Positions 24,811 through 37,469 of a DNA stretch of 64,000 nucleotides are shown here, piece after piece. The position numbers and the translations under genes are program-made. Source of the stretch: Sclerodactyla briareus (lineage: Eukaryota; Echinodermata; Holothuroidea; Dendrochirotida; Sclerodactylidae); contig JAODTK010005892.1 in assembly GCA_026419785.1 (NCBI GenBank), positions 1-64,000 on the forward strand. The letters run 5' to 3'. Below the pieces are notes generated by a model that ran no database searches, was not told the origin of the DNA, and was given only the letters and a program-made list of their open reading frames with translations. Each line of letters begins with the position of its first letter. Positions within the stretch are counted from its first letter, which is position 1.

Positions 24811-25545
24811 TCAAAGGTTTGTAGGGAACTTCCTGCATCTCCGAGAGAAGCTATATTCCAGTTGAAGTGGGGTCAATGCGTCCTGCAACTGCGTTATGTG
24901 ACGAACATCCCTAAACACAGTCGTTACAGTAGTGTCAACTACATATAACATGTCTGTAGGAAACGTCTCCATCTTGACAAAAATGGGCTCATGTCTAAAA
25001 CTCTCAAGGGCAGTGTTCATGGGTGGCGAAGTTCTGCGAAGAATGCGAATAACGAGGAAATGTCATTCGTGCAGATACCCTCCGATCTGTTTTCATGAGA
25101 ATTGAACGTAAACCATACCGTATACAGTTTGGTGTAGGTCTCCACCGTCTGGGCAAATGCTTCCCATACACCTGTCATACGTGAAAAACAACCACATTCG
25201 CATCATGCAGAAGGATTCAAACCACACAACAAGCAACCATGTCCATGCTGTGCAGATAATTTTGTAGCATTGCTGTGGTTCCAATTTTTTCGATCCAACT
25301 ACCTCTCAAAACTTGACGATTTGCATTCTTGAATACACCTACCGTACCTCTGTTGTAACCTCCCGTACCTCTGTTGTAAATCTATCTTAACAAAAATGCC
25401 GCCTTTCATTACAATGCAAACGGGTGTTTCATAAATTCCATATTGTAGATCGCCACCACACAACAAATATTCATTATAGAAGCCCACTTTTTTTTTCATG
25501 GGATATTGCTTGCTGACATCACTCAAGAAACTTTGTAACTGAATT
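24811..25545 (-). pseudogene. Unrecognised coding-like stretch, broken
   Basis: Three adjoining minus-strand frames follow one another with frameshifts. The first (from about 25543) lies after an acceptor-like GAAGGAATTCAG and reads FLSDVSKQYP, then KKKVGFYNEYLLCGGDLQYG, then FVKIDLQQRYG. A 21 bp tandem duplication (TTACAACAGAGGTACGG) follows, the second unit ending in a donor-like TACG|GTAGGT. Further on come AMLQNYLHSMDMVACC and, near 24960, PIFVKMETFPTDMLYVVDTT. The composition looks protein-like, but I do not recognise the family. It could be an exon of an unlisted gene, a processed pseudogene or an element-encoded protein. Confidence 0.35.
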
Positions 25546-26235
25546 CCTTCGAGCCAACAAAAAAACTATCGCAGGATTACTGACAGGTTAGTTCAAATTT
25601 TGTTATTATTAGAGTGGATGTGGGTGGCTATTACTTTTCATAGGGGCTTTACTCTCACAAGCTTCAGTAGCTTCCTGATAAAACTCCCCAACTTTTATTC
25701 ATTTTCGACCAGTTTTGGTATAATTCATTGACATCACGTTCCTATAATTCTAAGCAATGTCATAGGAAGGCCTTCGTTGTAAATCGTATTTCCCATGTCA
25801 CATTGCTGGCGGATGAATCAAATTCCAATGCCATGGTTTCATCTTCAGGAGCCATGATGTTATGTCTGCACTGGTATTCTCCCATAAAACTATCGCACAG
25901 TCACAAGCCATTTTTCAGTTGATGGAGACTACATGCTACCGACACACTGTTGTTATAGGACTTATACTCAACGATAGTAACCTACCTAACACACTAACAT
26001 GTCTCTCTGATACTATCTTCAACTTGGGAAGACAGGGTTTTATGTCCCTTGGCGGGAGTCCAGCCAAAATATTAAAATGTCATGTGATTGTGCATTAAAA
26101 TCATGCAAATCAACCTTTGTTCCATGTTCATAGCATTGTTCGGTTATAATTTAACGGATCCTAAAGATTATCAATTTATCACTGCTGAGTTGCATTTTGC
26201 AATTGGCAACATTTGATTGATGTCATATCTCAACA

Positions 26236-28350
26236 CCATGTTAAGAAAGGCTAAGGAATATGTCTCAACTTCACCCTTATAATTGGTAGATATAACTCAT
26301 TAGAAGGTTCCAGTTGCCAAAATCACCCACAGAACCAAATTATTGGAATTTGAGGGAGCCCATACCTGCCCAACTGAACATGCCTATAACTCAACAAGTG
26401 ATATTGGATGATTTTTTATTATTATATAACACCAAAAAGAGTAAATATTTATCTGGACTTTGCCTTCAATCTTAGTTGCGCCTAACTTTACCTATAGCAG
26501 CAGTCACACAAGTGGTCTGCTTTCATCTGTACGTCTTCGCTAAGATAAAAACATACAACTCGATGGGGATTCTGGGCAGTAAAGTCAATTTTGAGTCTAG
26601 TCGGCACTGCTGATGGCATCTGTTTCCACGGTCTGCCTGCGCTCAAGCCTACCGCAGACTTGCAGATATTATTCCTAATTGACCCTGCTGCCCACATGGA
26701 GTAATTGCGGCCGTGAGGCTGAAATTCACTGAGCAGAACCTGGCTGGCCAGTCAAAATTTGAGTGGAACGCCAGCCTACCAGCATAACCTGGAAAAATTG
26801 TTTTACAGCAGTCAACATGTGGTAGCCGCTTAACAAGAGCGCCAATGCACACTAGCTCACCTACTCAATTCCTTGTAGTCGAATGTGGCATAAAGGTTAC
26901 TCCTAATTCAAGTCTATGATTCCATCAGGTTTCTGGATACATCTGAGCGCTATCGAAGTCTGCAAAATGGGTTGCACCAGCTACAGCAATTCATTAGTTC
27001 ATTTCTAGCCAGACTACAGCATTTGACCCGACCCATGGATTACCTCTAATTTCTTTCTCAATACCCCCGCACAATTGACAATTTGTAAATGACCAACTCT
27101 CATGACCCTCTTATCAATTTTTTTGGGTCGAGTTGCTTGACCATTCAAACAACTGGCAGGAATTGACTCAATAACATTGCCTTTGACCTGAGGCACCCCA
27201 TATGGTACATTGGTCAGCGATGATTCTTAACCAACTTTCATATCATTGGATCTTTCTTATAGGAGGAAGAAACCGATTGACGGTTCATATCTACCAATGT
27301 TAAAGAAAGGCTAAGGCAATATTTCTCTAACTTCACCCTATAATCGGAAGATATGACATCATAGAAGGTTGCCAGTTTGCCAAATCACCAAATTATATTG
27401 TTACTTTGAGGGAGCCCTACTTCCCAACTGAACATGCTATAAACCCAGACAAATTGATATTTGGATGATTTTTTATTATCTTTATTATCACACCAAAAGA
27501 GTATTAATTTATCTGGACTTTGCCTCAACTCTTTAGTATGCCTATTCCTATAGCAGCCGTCCACACAAAGGGAGCGCTTTCATTCTTTAAGCTACATTCG
27601 CTAAGAAGAAAAACATACAACTCGATGGGGATTCTGGGCAGTAATTCAATTGTGAGTCTAGTCGGCACTCGCATGGCCCGGCTCTGTTTCCACGGTCTGC
27701 CTGCGCTCAGCCTACCGTCAGACTGCAGATAATTATTCCTAATTGACACTGCTGCCCCACATGGGAGTATGCGCCGTGAGGCTGAAATTCACTGAGCAGA
27801 ACCTGCTGGACCGAGTCAAAATGTTGAGTGGAACGCCAGCCTACGCAGCCATAACAGTGGAAGACCTTGTTTTAACATCAAGTCCAACATGTGTATCCGG
27901 CGGAACAAGAGCGCCACTGGCACACTAGCTCACCTGTAATTCCTTGTAGTCCGAATGTTGCATAAGGTTACTCCTAATTCAATTCTATGATATCCATTCA
28001 GTTTTCTGGATCCCTCTAGCGACTATCGATTCTGCATGGGTTGCATCCAGCTACGGCATTCAATTCAGTTCATTTCAGGCAAGGTACTACCGCACTTGAC
28101 CGACCCATGGATTACCTCTAATTTTCAATACCGTCAAAATGCACAATTTTTTGTAATGACCAACCTCATGACCATCTGATCAATTTTTTGGAGTAGAGGT
28201 TGCTTGACCATTCAAACAAACTGGCAGGAATTGACCTCATACATGGCCTTTGACCTGAGCAACCCCTATGGTACATTGGTCAGCGATTATGCTACCAATC
28301 TTTCATATTCTTGGATCTTCCTTATAGGAGAAGAAACGATTGACGTTTCA
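26236..28350 (+). repeat. 1.06 kb tandem duplication (two copies)
   Basis: Two direct copies (about 26236-27295 and 27296-28350), offset 1060 bp. They share GTTAAGAAAGGCTAAGG, a long ACATACAACTCGATGGGGAT core, TTTCCACGGTCTGCCTGCGC, AATTCACTGAGCAGAACCTG and GGTACATTGGTCAGCGAT. They differ by scattered substitutions and many single-base indels. A partial inverted copy lies at 47868-48005, so the unit is also a dispersed repeat. Minus-strand frames (RLSAGRPWKQ..., PTRL) occur in both copies but are not held in one phase. Confidence 0.85.
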
Positions 28351-28394
28351 AACCAAAATGGTCAAAAAATTTACCACTAGATGACCTTCCACCT

Positions 28395-28457
28395 CATTAA
28401 TAATAATGATAGATATAAAATAATAATAATAATAATAATAATATACTAATAATAATA
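28395..28457. repeat. (AAT)n microsatellite
   Basis: TAATAA units run with short interruptions. Confidence 0.9.
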
Positions 28458-29089
28458 TGAAATATCCTACACCTATTGTCACTTTTCCAAGTCTGAAGAC
28501 TTGGGCGAATTACTTTACAGACATTAATCCTGATCCCCTGATGCTGATCATAAGTGGACTATCGCACCTACTTTCACTTACACATCCGATCGCACCATTC
28601 AGTACGACACCTCGTCGTGTCCCAATGAGGACGTCCTAATATATGGCAAACTGCTCTAAACTTCACGGTTACCTACCTCACAATTGAGGTTCCCCAACAT
28701 TCACTCATCAGTGACATCGACAATTCAGAGAATGTGGCCTGTCCCCTGACTGCACAGCGAATTTTTTTCAGATTTTAAAGCATTTTGAAGCTCTCTACCG
28801 AACGAGCATAAATCCGCCATCCCGAATATGATTGACCACTTCATGATCATCCAATCTATATATCCTGTACACACTGAAGACCTGGAACCATTCAAACAAA
28901 TTGGGGAACCGGGCTGGCATCCAAACAAAAAAAAAAACCTAACCTCAAACTCATGAACCCCACATATATACCTTGATCAACTTTGACAAACCTTCATGTC
29001 TTCCGACTATTTTGTAGTTGTAAAAGCCATGGAAAGGCTTACATCTTATAATTTATGACCAACATTGTTTACAACATCTCTGTGGTTAC

Positions 29090-29221
29090 CTCATCATCAG
29101 CCCTCCTAGTTAGGGTGGTCATCCTAACACCAATCTTCTTCTCCAACAGCCCTCCCACCTGATAAGCAGCCGTTGTATGTTTCCCGACCGACAGCCATGC
29201 GCAGGGATGAACGTCATGTCC
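29090..29221 (-). CDS. MFS transporter (same gene), exon with loop 2-3 signature
   Basis: Exon of 132 nt between an acceptor (TCGTTTCAG) and a donor (ATGAG|GTAACC). One frame reads VGGLLEKKIGVRMTTL, the charged loop typical of the OFA-like branch of the major facilitator superfamily, followed after two small indels by GGLMM. The start of the exon reads DMTFIPAMAV in another frame, so at least two single-base indels separate the pieces. It lies 13 kb downstream of the TM1 exon on the same strand and continues the protein in the expected order; one short exon for the TM1-TM2 link is still missing. The indels may be assembly errors, since the splice sites are intact, or the locus may be decaying. 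Confidence 0.68.
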
Positions 29222-29284
29222 CTGAAACGATATGGAATGAGTAATAATCATCAGCTATCAGCGTTTTAAAACTACACCTCCACA

Positions 29285-29545
29285 CACATTGAGCCCTTGA
29301 CATACCCAGGGGAGGGTTTTTGGGGGGAGAGAACCCCCCCCCAAGACCCATGATCAATAAATTTTCAATACAAAACTTATTTTTTTTTTGCAGTTCTAGG
29401 GAGTCCCCATAGAATTTGTACTCATTTGCCATTAGGGAGGGTGAGGGCCATTTTTGAGACAAACTTCTCTTGGGATCCGACCATCAAACCCTCCCCCCGC
29501 CCCCCCCCACCCCACGACAAATTCTCTGGTAGCGCGCCTGAGAGG
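29285..29545. repeat. G/C-tract dispersed repeat
   Basis: ACATACCCAGGGGAGGGTTT and GGGGGGAGAG...CCCCCCCC begin it, and CCCCACGACAAATTCTCTGG plus GTAGCGCGCCTGAG end it. Opposed G- and C-runs let the ends pair. A similar arrangement is seen at 30460-30690, which ends GTGTGTATGCCACTGATG. The short frames inside are artefacts. Confidence 0.45.
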
Positions 29546-30459
29546 AGCTAATTACCAAATCTTGGTCAGTAACATCTGACAATAAAATTGTTTGTTAAAT
29601 GCCGGGGTGAATGGTTGCACCTCAGAAAAATATCATGATGTTGTGGCATGATTCTGCCAATTTTCCTTTGCGTACACCGCTGGAAACTCTTTGGTTCTCA
29701 ATACAAAACTGGTACTGAAGGGAACTGAGTTTTGCCCACACAATGCCAAAATTTGAATCAGAGATTGGAGAGCCTCAATCTCCAACCTGAGCGATATATT
29801 CCCCATAGCTCAAACACATGCAGAGGTGTATGTTCGTGTTACTCAATGACCTAATCAGGCACCCCCCCTCCGAAGTATATACTCAAAGTGAAGTTTTCAC
29901 ATCTATTAAAATTCTAACATGGCTGATCTACACACGTCAATGCACGTCGTGAAACCGCTAATTACGTATTACGTACTCGGCTGCCCTTGTGAAGCCAGCC
30001 GAGTGAAAGCCTCCGAGTGAATTGATGATTGCCAATCGCACAGATGCATGAACCCAGCTTACATTAATATGACCTTTAGTCAAGCGTATCCTCAAGTTAA
30101 CATGCGGCTCCCCTACTCAATTGCTCCACAACCACTACTGTAGAGAAATTTACATTAAAAAAATTGAGTACCCCTCTAAATTCATGTATTCATATGCTAC
30201 CTATCCTACAGCCCCAGCTATCCATTATTGCAATTACTCAATTCTGATTAGTCCAACATGTCTTGCTCTAGCCACCTGCTATTTCTTGGGGCAATAAACA
30301 GGCAGCTTATTTATTTTATTACCAGGTACCAAGATATACTAGATGATAAACCATTTTCTGGTATTGTGCAAAGAAGATGCTTGGATTCCAGCGGAGGTGT
30401 TTGCAACCTGTATTTGTTCCAGCATCATGCATCCCAATGAAGCATGTGATCTAGTAGTG

Positions 30460-30690
30460 TAGGCCAGAAATTTGTCATAAGAGGGGGGTTTGAGGGGTCG
30501 GAACCCCAATGAAAGTGCGCTCTCATAAATCACCGCACCATCCCTATTGGCAAATAGTACAATTTATGAGCCCCTAGAAACTTGCTGCTGCAATATTGCT
30601 AAAGTTCATTGATCCTTTGTCATGGAAGGGGGGGTCTAAACCCCAAACACCCCCCCCGACCCCCGCTCGCCGTGTGTATGCCACTGATGT
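30460..30690. repeat. G/C-tract dispersed repeat, second copy
   Basis: AAGAGGGGGGTTTGAGGGG near the left and GGGGGGTCTAAACCCC...CCCCCCCCGACCCC near the right end, closing with CGCCGTGTGTATGCCACTGA. Repeats with a 'GGCATACACACGG' terminus and a G-rich edge are common in invertebrate genomes. The superfamily is not assignable here. Confidence 0.45.
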
Positions 30691-31694
30691 GACTCAGGTT
30701 ACATATGCCATTTTGTCCCCACATGCTCTGTGAGCAATTGGGTACATTGTTGTGTCTGTGATTAAATGGGAGTCCTAGAAGTCAGTTTGACATTCAGGTG
30801 CCCAAAGACAAAACTAGACTAGACTAGATTGTGCAGGTGGGTAACCGCCGACGTGTATCTTCCCGCAGAAAACAGCCCTTTGGGATCTCGTTTAGAGGAA
30901 GCACTTAAATTATGTCCTTTGACCTCCAGTGACTTAGAATGTCCTACCCGTTATTCAGGTCCAACTGTAGTCCACATTCCCCAGTTTTGTTTTGAATTGA
31001 CAAAGTTAGAAAAAATCGCATGATTCAATGCAAATTTGGTTATTGTGCCAATTAACCAACTGCGCTAACTCAACCAAAGTACATTATCCCCCATTGTGAG
31101 GGTCACTGTACAACAAAGTGTTTGTAAAGGTCCTATGCCATGTCGAGTCACCTATTCCCTGCTAAAACCTTCCAATAAGGAATTTTCCGGGAACAGTGAA
31201 CCCTCGCTATATGCTAAAATATTTATGGCAGGGACCGAAACATAACTATCCTGTCCACTAAACAGTCTGTTCATCGATTCACACCCTTGCCTACTGTCGA
31301 TGTAGACAACATCGCAGCAACTCATCTTCCTCCAACCCCTAGGGAGGGCATTGATTAAGTCCTCTCCAAAAAAAGCCGAGTGAGCTTAAGGAAAGATCCC
31401 ACCACCACCAGTGGGGGCGAGCACTGCAGGATCAATGTGCTTTTATGTATATGAAGGCCAGAATTGAAGATTGTGGCATAATTCCTTCTGCAAATCTGGT
31501 AGCTAGTTATTCCTGGTAGTCACATTCCAGTAAGAGTATGATAAATGTTCAGAACGAGAATGGATCTAAAAATTTGGATCTCAAACAACCACTGGAAAAT
31601 TGTAGTGTTGTTCGGTCTGTGAATTTCATAACTCAAGTCAATGACTTCCAGAGGTTTTTTGTACCCCCCAAGTCAAGTCACTGTTCAAGGGGAA

Positions 31695-33190
31695 AATTGA
31701 AACACGCATCGCAAAAAGTGTCTCGTCTGCTTGCGCGATGGGATGGTTTTGTAGATCACTACACAACAACCAATTAGTTCAAGCAGACCATCATCATGTC
31801 AAACGAACATCACATTTTTCTTCACATATAACACATAATTTCCTAACAATTCCTAAAAAAACTGCCCATAGGTTTTGACTCTTAATACAAAGTCCTTATT
31901 GTTTTTTCTTGCTTCTGCCCCCCCCCCACTCTTCTCTCATAAATACCCAAATTCGAATAAGGTTCTGCTCAGTCAATTCACTTCTTTGACCCAAATCCCA
32001 ACTTGAAATGTTCTAAATCCCCTTAGCAGCCTGGCTTCTTCGCCTTACATCAAATTCCTTCTTTATTAATTGCCTTTTATTTTCCAATCAGCCAGTACAT
32101 GCCATCCAGCCCCCCCACCCCTGACATTCAGCAAACACACCCCCCCTGCCCCGTCCCCCACCACCACAACCATCCCATGCAGCGTCAAGGATGTTCCTAA
32201 AATATATCTTTAGGAAACTCCACATTTGTCCTGGTCTATTATTGCCTTTTTTGACATACATTGACCATAGCCCACAAGTCAACAGACCATTCCTGGGCAT
32301 GCGTCCCCAGTAAGAAGAGAGGAAATAAATTGTTCACAGTATTTTTGGTAGTCTAATCAATCCGAAATCACATTGGTTGGGTAAGCGAGGGTTTGCTTGT
32401 TGGGCAGCCTCATAACAGCATAAAATTGTCACAGGAGCTAATGGCGTTTACTCGTTCCTCATTGCTTTATCTAACGAAGCTATTATATGATGGAATTCAA
32501 ATTCCTGAACATCAACACATCATATCCAGAATTTACCCTACTACTGAGTTGGCTAAATTCTTAAGTTGGAAATCGGAATTAATTATGCAAAATTAGCACA
32601 TAAATGAATTTCTACTGACCCAGCTATACCTTCAAAATAATCTGAATCAAGGTGACACATCACCAAGTTTGGTGGAACTCCAACGAACTTTCAAAAATTG
32701 CATGAAATATGCAAATAAGACCCATAAATGACCTTCAGTGACTTCCGACTTCACTTTTAAATTTCTATGGAACCCATGGTAATCCACATCCACCAAGTTT
32801 TTCGTGGAATTCCGACAAACTTGGAACTCACAATAAATTAATGCAAATTAGACCACTTAATTAGCATATTTCAGCTGAAAATATTCAGTTCAAACTACGT
32901 TCATCCAGGTCCTACATGCCAAACTATATCACTGTAGCCCATACGGTTTTCTTGCTTAACTTTCTAACACAGCTTTCACATAAGTAACATAAATAGGCTA
33001 ATTACCCCACTTAATTAAGACTTCGCGCCCAAAATCTATCATATCGTTCACCCAATTCCGGTGCTACACACAAATTTCGTCACAATCGGCCTCACTGTTT
33101 GTGAGATAATCTGCTAACGAGAAAGTGTGACCCACACACACACACACACGTGCCATAGTGACCACTAAGTCTCTCCTAGAACTTATTCAT
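31695..33190 (+). repeat. Interspersed repeat family R1, copy 2
   Basis: Full-length-looking member of the family described at 5800-7520. It starts near AAAAAGTGTCTCGTCTGCTT and ends after an (AC)n tract with GTGACCACTAAGTCTCTC. It includes the C-run at 31918-31929 and the repeated CCACATCCACCAAGTTT-type segments. The short reading frames inside are not shared in phase with the other copies. Confidence 0.75.
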
Positions 33191-33689
33191 GCAAGACAAA
33201 ATGAAGGTTTTCGAGTCTGACAATGACTCGAATATGACTTGTTACAAACACCACTGCAGGCAAAATATCTTATTAGAAAAATCCAAAATTCTGAAAGCAG
33301 ACAAGTTAAAGGCATCTAAGGGAGAACTTGTGTTGATGTGTTGATAGTCATTACCACCCTAATCACGAGTCACTCTGCCTACACTACCTAAAACCGTCAC
33401 TCAAGGCTAGCTCCGTCAACGGAAGCACATGCCTGGAAGGCACTTACTGCATCCCCACCGACCGCTTCAATTGCATGACCTCCTCGAAAGCTGACCACGC
33501 GCTTGGGCCTGGCCCTTCCCTGCTTCCCCCCCCCCAACTCCCCAAGTAACGCCAGAGGAGCTGCTCACACAGACAAGATGAGCGTCTTGTCGCCATGGAG
33601 GGGTGGCCAATGCCCACGGAGCATAGTGGGGGATCACAAACCTTTCACCATTTTTCCCCCCTCCCCCTGAGAATTTGACCAGGATAATT

Positions 33690-33890
33690 GGTAGACTTTA
33701 TTACGTGACTTTTGTGCCAAAATCTTGTCAGATCGTATTCACACCCAACCTGATACCACATACAAAATTCATCAGAATCAGCCGTACGGTTCGGAAGAAA
33801 TATGGCTAACAAGCCCCGGGTACACACATACCTTACCCACCCACATATACACATGCCAAACTGATTGCCTAGTCTCTTCCTGAATTCCCT
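33690..33890 (+). repeat. Interspersed repeat family R1, 3' end fragment
   Basis: GACTTTTGTGCCAAAATC, TCAGATCGTATTCACACCCA, TACCACATACAAAATTCATC, ACGGTTCGGAAG and CTAGTCTCTTCCTGAATT follow the R1 3' end in order. Confidence 0.6.
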
Positions 33891-33964
33891 CCAATAACAC
33901 ACCAACCTGATAGTTTTTAATGTTATGAGATAGTGTCTATATGGAGGGGGGGGGGGGGTGGAAG

Positions 33965-35230
33965 TAGGGTTGGCGCGGTACCTATATTTTTTTGAACTCG
34001 TTACTAACCGATGCCCTGCGCACCGATATCGGTGCTGGTACCGGTATTCATGCTTACCTAAAATACTGCCAGCGATCGTTATACTACTTCATACTTGCAG
34101 CACACTGTATGGGGCAACTATTTCATCATGGTCTTCTTTCATACATTCTTATTTTTTCATGTCAAAGAATTGCCCCCCAAAAATATTATTTCGTTAATCA
34201 AATGAATTTTCATAGTTTCGTTTCGTTTTCTGGAAAAAATCCTGACAACGTACGTATGGCAAACAGCACCTGCATGTGACCACTGTTGTGCTGGTAGTAC
34301 TATTATGCAGCATGAAATATGTAAACTTTCCATTCTTCCATACGTAACGTAAGCTCAGCCCCGCCAAAACAGATGGCTACTCGCTAGCGCAATTACCAGC
34401 TGAGTAAGCCCTAACGTAACTTGTGATTATTTTAGCAAGAAAAACGAAAGCAAGGCACGATCTAAAAAGAGTCGTAAAAACCACCAAATCAAGGCTAAAC
34501 TTATGTATGATTGTTCCATCCACCAATGGTATAATTAATCAGTGCTTCATCATTTTGTTTGTTGAAAAAGGGGGGGGGGGGGGGGAAACAAAACATTTTT
34601 TTGTGTGTCCAACGCAAAAATAATATTGCAAATATCGCTATCGACGACGTAATAAATCCACTCCTAACCACATAGTCAATGGGAAAATCCTACTTACTGA
34701 AGTAAGTGTGTGTGGGAGGATCGTTGCCCTTGGTCCTCGATTGTATCGTTGTGTAGCCGCGCTGGGGGAATTGGGAGCACCTTGGATGCTCAAGAAAAGT
34801 AGTGGTGAGGACCACGTGTTCCAAGCAGGGCTATGTTTAAAATTAGTTGCAACACATGGGGCGAGTGAGCTAGCACATACATACAGCTTTGCTGTTAACG
34901 TTACGCTGAAGCTGCGATGTCCGTCAGACGGCCTGGTATATCGGGCAATAATGCAAATACACAGCTCACAACACACTTGGGCAGTTTAATCATTTTAGAT
35001 TGCAGATAAAGTTGCGATGCAACTAACGCGGCGCTGGGATGGGCAAAAATAAACAAGTATGACAGCACTGTATTTTGATAATTTCAACGAGTAACCCGGC
35101 ATTTGGTGGCAATCCCGGTATTTCCGCCAGTACCAGGTAATATTACTGTGCAATTCGACCATCGGACTGCAAGTACCGTGGGCTGCGAGTAAACGGTACT
35201 AATAACGATACCGGTATACCCGCGCCCCTA
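33965..35230. mobile_element. Putative hAT-like non-autonomous element, 1.27 kb
   Basis: Begins TAGGGTTGGCGCGGTACC and ends CGATACCGGTATACCCGCG then CCCCTA, which are imperfect inverted ends closely like those of the 14.1-15.4 kb element, with the same CGGTA-rich subterminal sequence. The length is nearly the same. Flanking 8-mers do not match. It contains a 112-codon frame on the minus strand and an overlapping 93-codon frame on the plus strand (34638-34989) with no recognisable domain. A G-run lies at 34570-34586. Confidence 0.5.
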
Positions 35231-35924
35231 TATCAAGGGCAAGTTCACATATCCAGACTTTAAATCATAGCAAGCCTCCTATTGAGGTCATTATCCCTCC
35301 CAGAACTACTCCAGGTGAGAATCCTTGAAAATAAAATCTCGAACCTAGCTATCTCTTTTTATATACAATTAAGCTCTGGGTGAAACAAACAGCCTATGGA
35401 TAAATTACTACGATACGGAGTTTATTCAATTCAGGTCGCAAAAATCGCTTGAAAAGTGAACTTACAACCTCATTGTTGAACATCATGAGCTTGTGCAAGA
35501 GTCATTGTTATGAAATATATACTTGGGTGAATACAGTCGGCATGAGGAATATTTTCTTTGGAATCACACCTATTGGAGTGAATAGGCGAGACTACAATTT
35601 CTTTCCAAAATGTGGCTAAGTGAGCATCCATGCAATACGTGCATATGTGCCACGTTTTAGGTTCTTGTAATGATAACTGCGGCCTGCTAATGGAATGAGG
35701 GATCTCTGTGTTGGCGAACTGCAGTCCTCCTGCTATTTGATTGTGATCCTTAAACTACAGATCATCGAGTATTTGCTCTGAATGGTTTCAGATTCAAAGT
35801 GCAAATACCTGATATCGGATATCAGATGGGGAACTGTACCATTTCTTCCTGAGTACGAGGAACTACGGCGGCCATGTTTCCTGTTCGGAGAAAAAAGTGA
35901 AAATAGATGGAAATGTGGGACCCT

Positions 35925-37095
35925 TGGTAGACAATGTTTAATAGGCGATGAAGAGTCATGTGATTCTCGATGTTACCCCCACCCTTCCCCATGAACCAGT
36001 AGATAAACACAAGTAATAGAGAGTCATGTGTATCTCTCAATTACCCCTCCTCCCCATGAACACAGCCTTAGTAGATAACACAATTAATAGAGAGTTTTAT
36101 GTGTTTCCTTATGTTTACTCCTCCTCCATGAACACATGTAGCTGTTCACCCCAAGTGATAGAGAGTCCTGTGACTTCCTGAGGTTACCCATATCTCCCCA
36201 TCACCAGTAGATAAACACAACTGATAGAGAGTCTTTGATTTTCTGATGTTGCTTTCCTCCATGAAACACAAGTAGTGGAACACAACGATAGAGAGTCTGT
36301 AATTCCTGATGTTACCTCCTTCCCCATGAAGACAGTAGATTGAACACATCCAGAGGTCATGTGATTTTTCTGATTTACTCTCCACAGTATGACAACAAGT
36401 AAAATAGAGAGCTGTGTGTTTTCCTGATTTAACCCTTCCCTGTGAACACAGTAGATAAACACAAGTAATAGAGAGTCAGGTGTTTCCGCTGATGGTACTC
36501 TCTCATGAACCCGTAATTGGAACACAGGCGATAGAGAGTCATGTGAATCCCTGATGTTTACCACCACCCCTTCCCCACATGCCAGAGTCGTGTGATTTTG
36601 CTTATGTTACTCTCTCACGAGATGAACACAAGTAATAAAGAGCGTGTGTTTTCCTGATGTTTACCCCTTCCCCATGAACACATTAGATTAGGTCTAACAC
36701 ATGTAATATAGAGACGCATGTGTTTTTTCCTAATGTTACTCCTTCCCCATGAACACAGTAAGATTAACACAAGTAATAGAGAGTCATGTGTTTTCCTACT
36801 GTTAAACCACCTTCCCTGTAAACACAGTAAGATAACAAAAGTAATAGAGAGTCATGTGTTTTCCTAATGTCCCCCCCATTCCTCAGAACACAGTGGATAA
36901 ACACAAACAATAGGGAGTCATGTCTTACCCTGATGATACCCTCTTCCATGAACACAGTAGATTACCACCACAAGTAATAGAGAGTTATGTTTTTCCTGAT
37001 GATACCGTCCCCATAACCACAGTAGAATAAAACCCAAGCGATAGAAGTCATGTTCTCCTGAGGGTTACCCCTCCCTCATAAACAAGTGGATAATA
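35925..37095. repeat. Minisatellite, about 65 bp unit, roughly 17 copies
   Basis: The repeating unit is about TTCCCCATGAACACAGTAGA, TAAACACAAGTAATAGAGAG, TCATGTGTTTTCCTGATGTT, AC. AGAGAGTCATGTG recurs every 60-75 bp from 35940 to 37060 with frequent small indels. Minus-strand frames made of SLLLVFIYCVHREG-like repeats are by-products of the array. It sits inside the large transporter intron. Confidence 0.92.
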
Positions 37096-37469
37096 TAGAA
37101 GTGGCGGTTTTCTCTACCTGTCGCAACTTGTCGAAATGTGTAGATGGGGAAGTGAACGCGAAGCACTCCCTGGTTCCTATTTTTCAACTGTGCTATACTG
37201 TAGTGACATGACCTCATATTTTCTAATCTCATCATCCCTCAATCTCATTAAAGTATCATTTCACTCTGGTCACTGAACTGGGATATACTCCATTATTTCA
37301 AGAGACGAATTTGCATGTTTTCATCCACAGTTGCATGCAGGAGATCTTTGTCTTTGAGGGAGTTCAAAGGATGGGAACTGAGCAGGTTGGCGTCCACACC
37401 CTCCATATCGGCAGAAAATTGCAATCATGAGCCTCCAGATGTGAAACGGTGCGATACATACGTGTTAAA

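Noticed and set aside
34638-34989. Overlapping 112- and 93-codon frames as a transposase
   Set aside because: They are open on both strands at once inside a hAT-like element, but neither shows a zinc finger, DDE or dimerisation motif.
36146-36955. Repetitive minus-strand frames over the 36 kb region as a repeat protein
   Set aside because: They are translations of the 65 bp minisatellite; the unit length is not a multiple of three and frames change between units.
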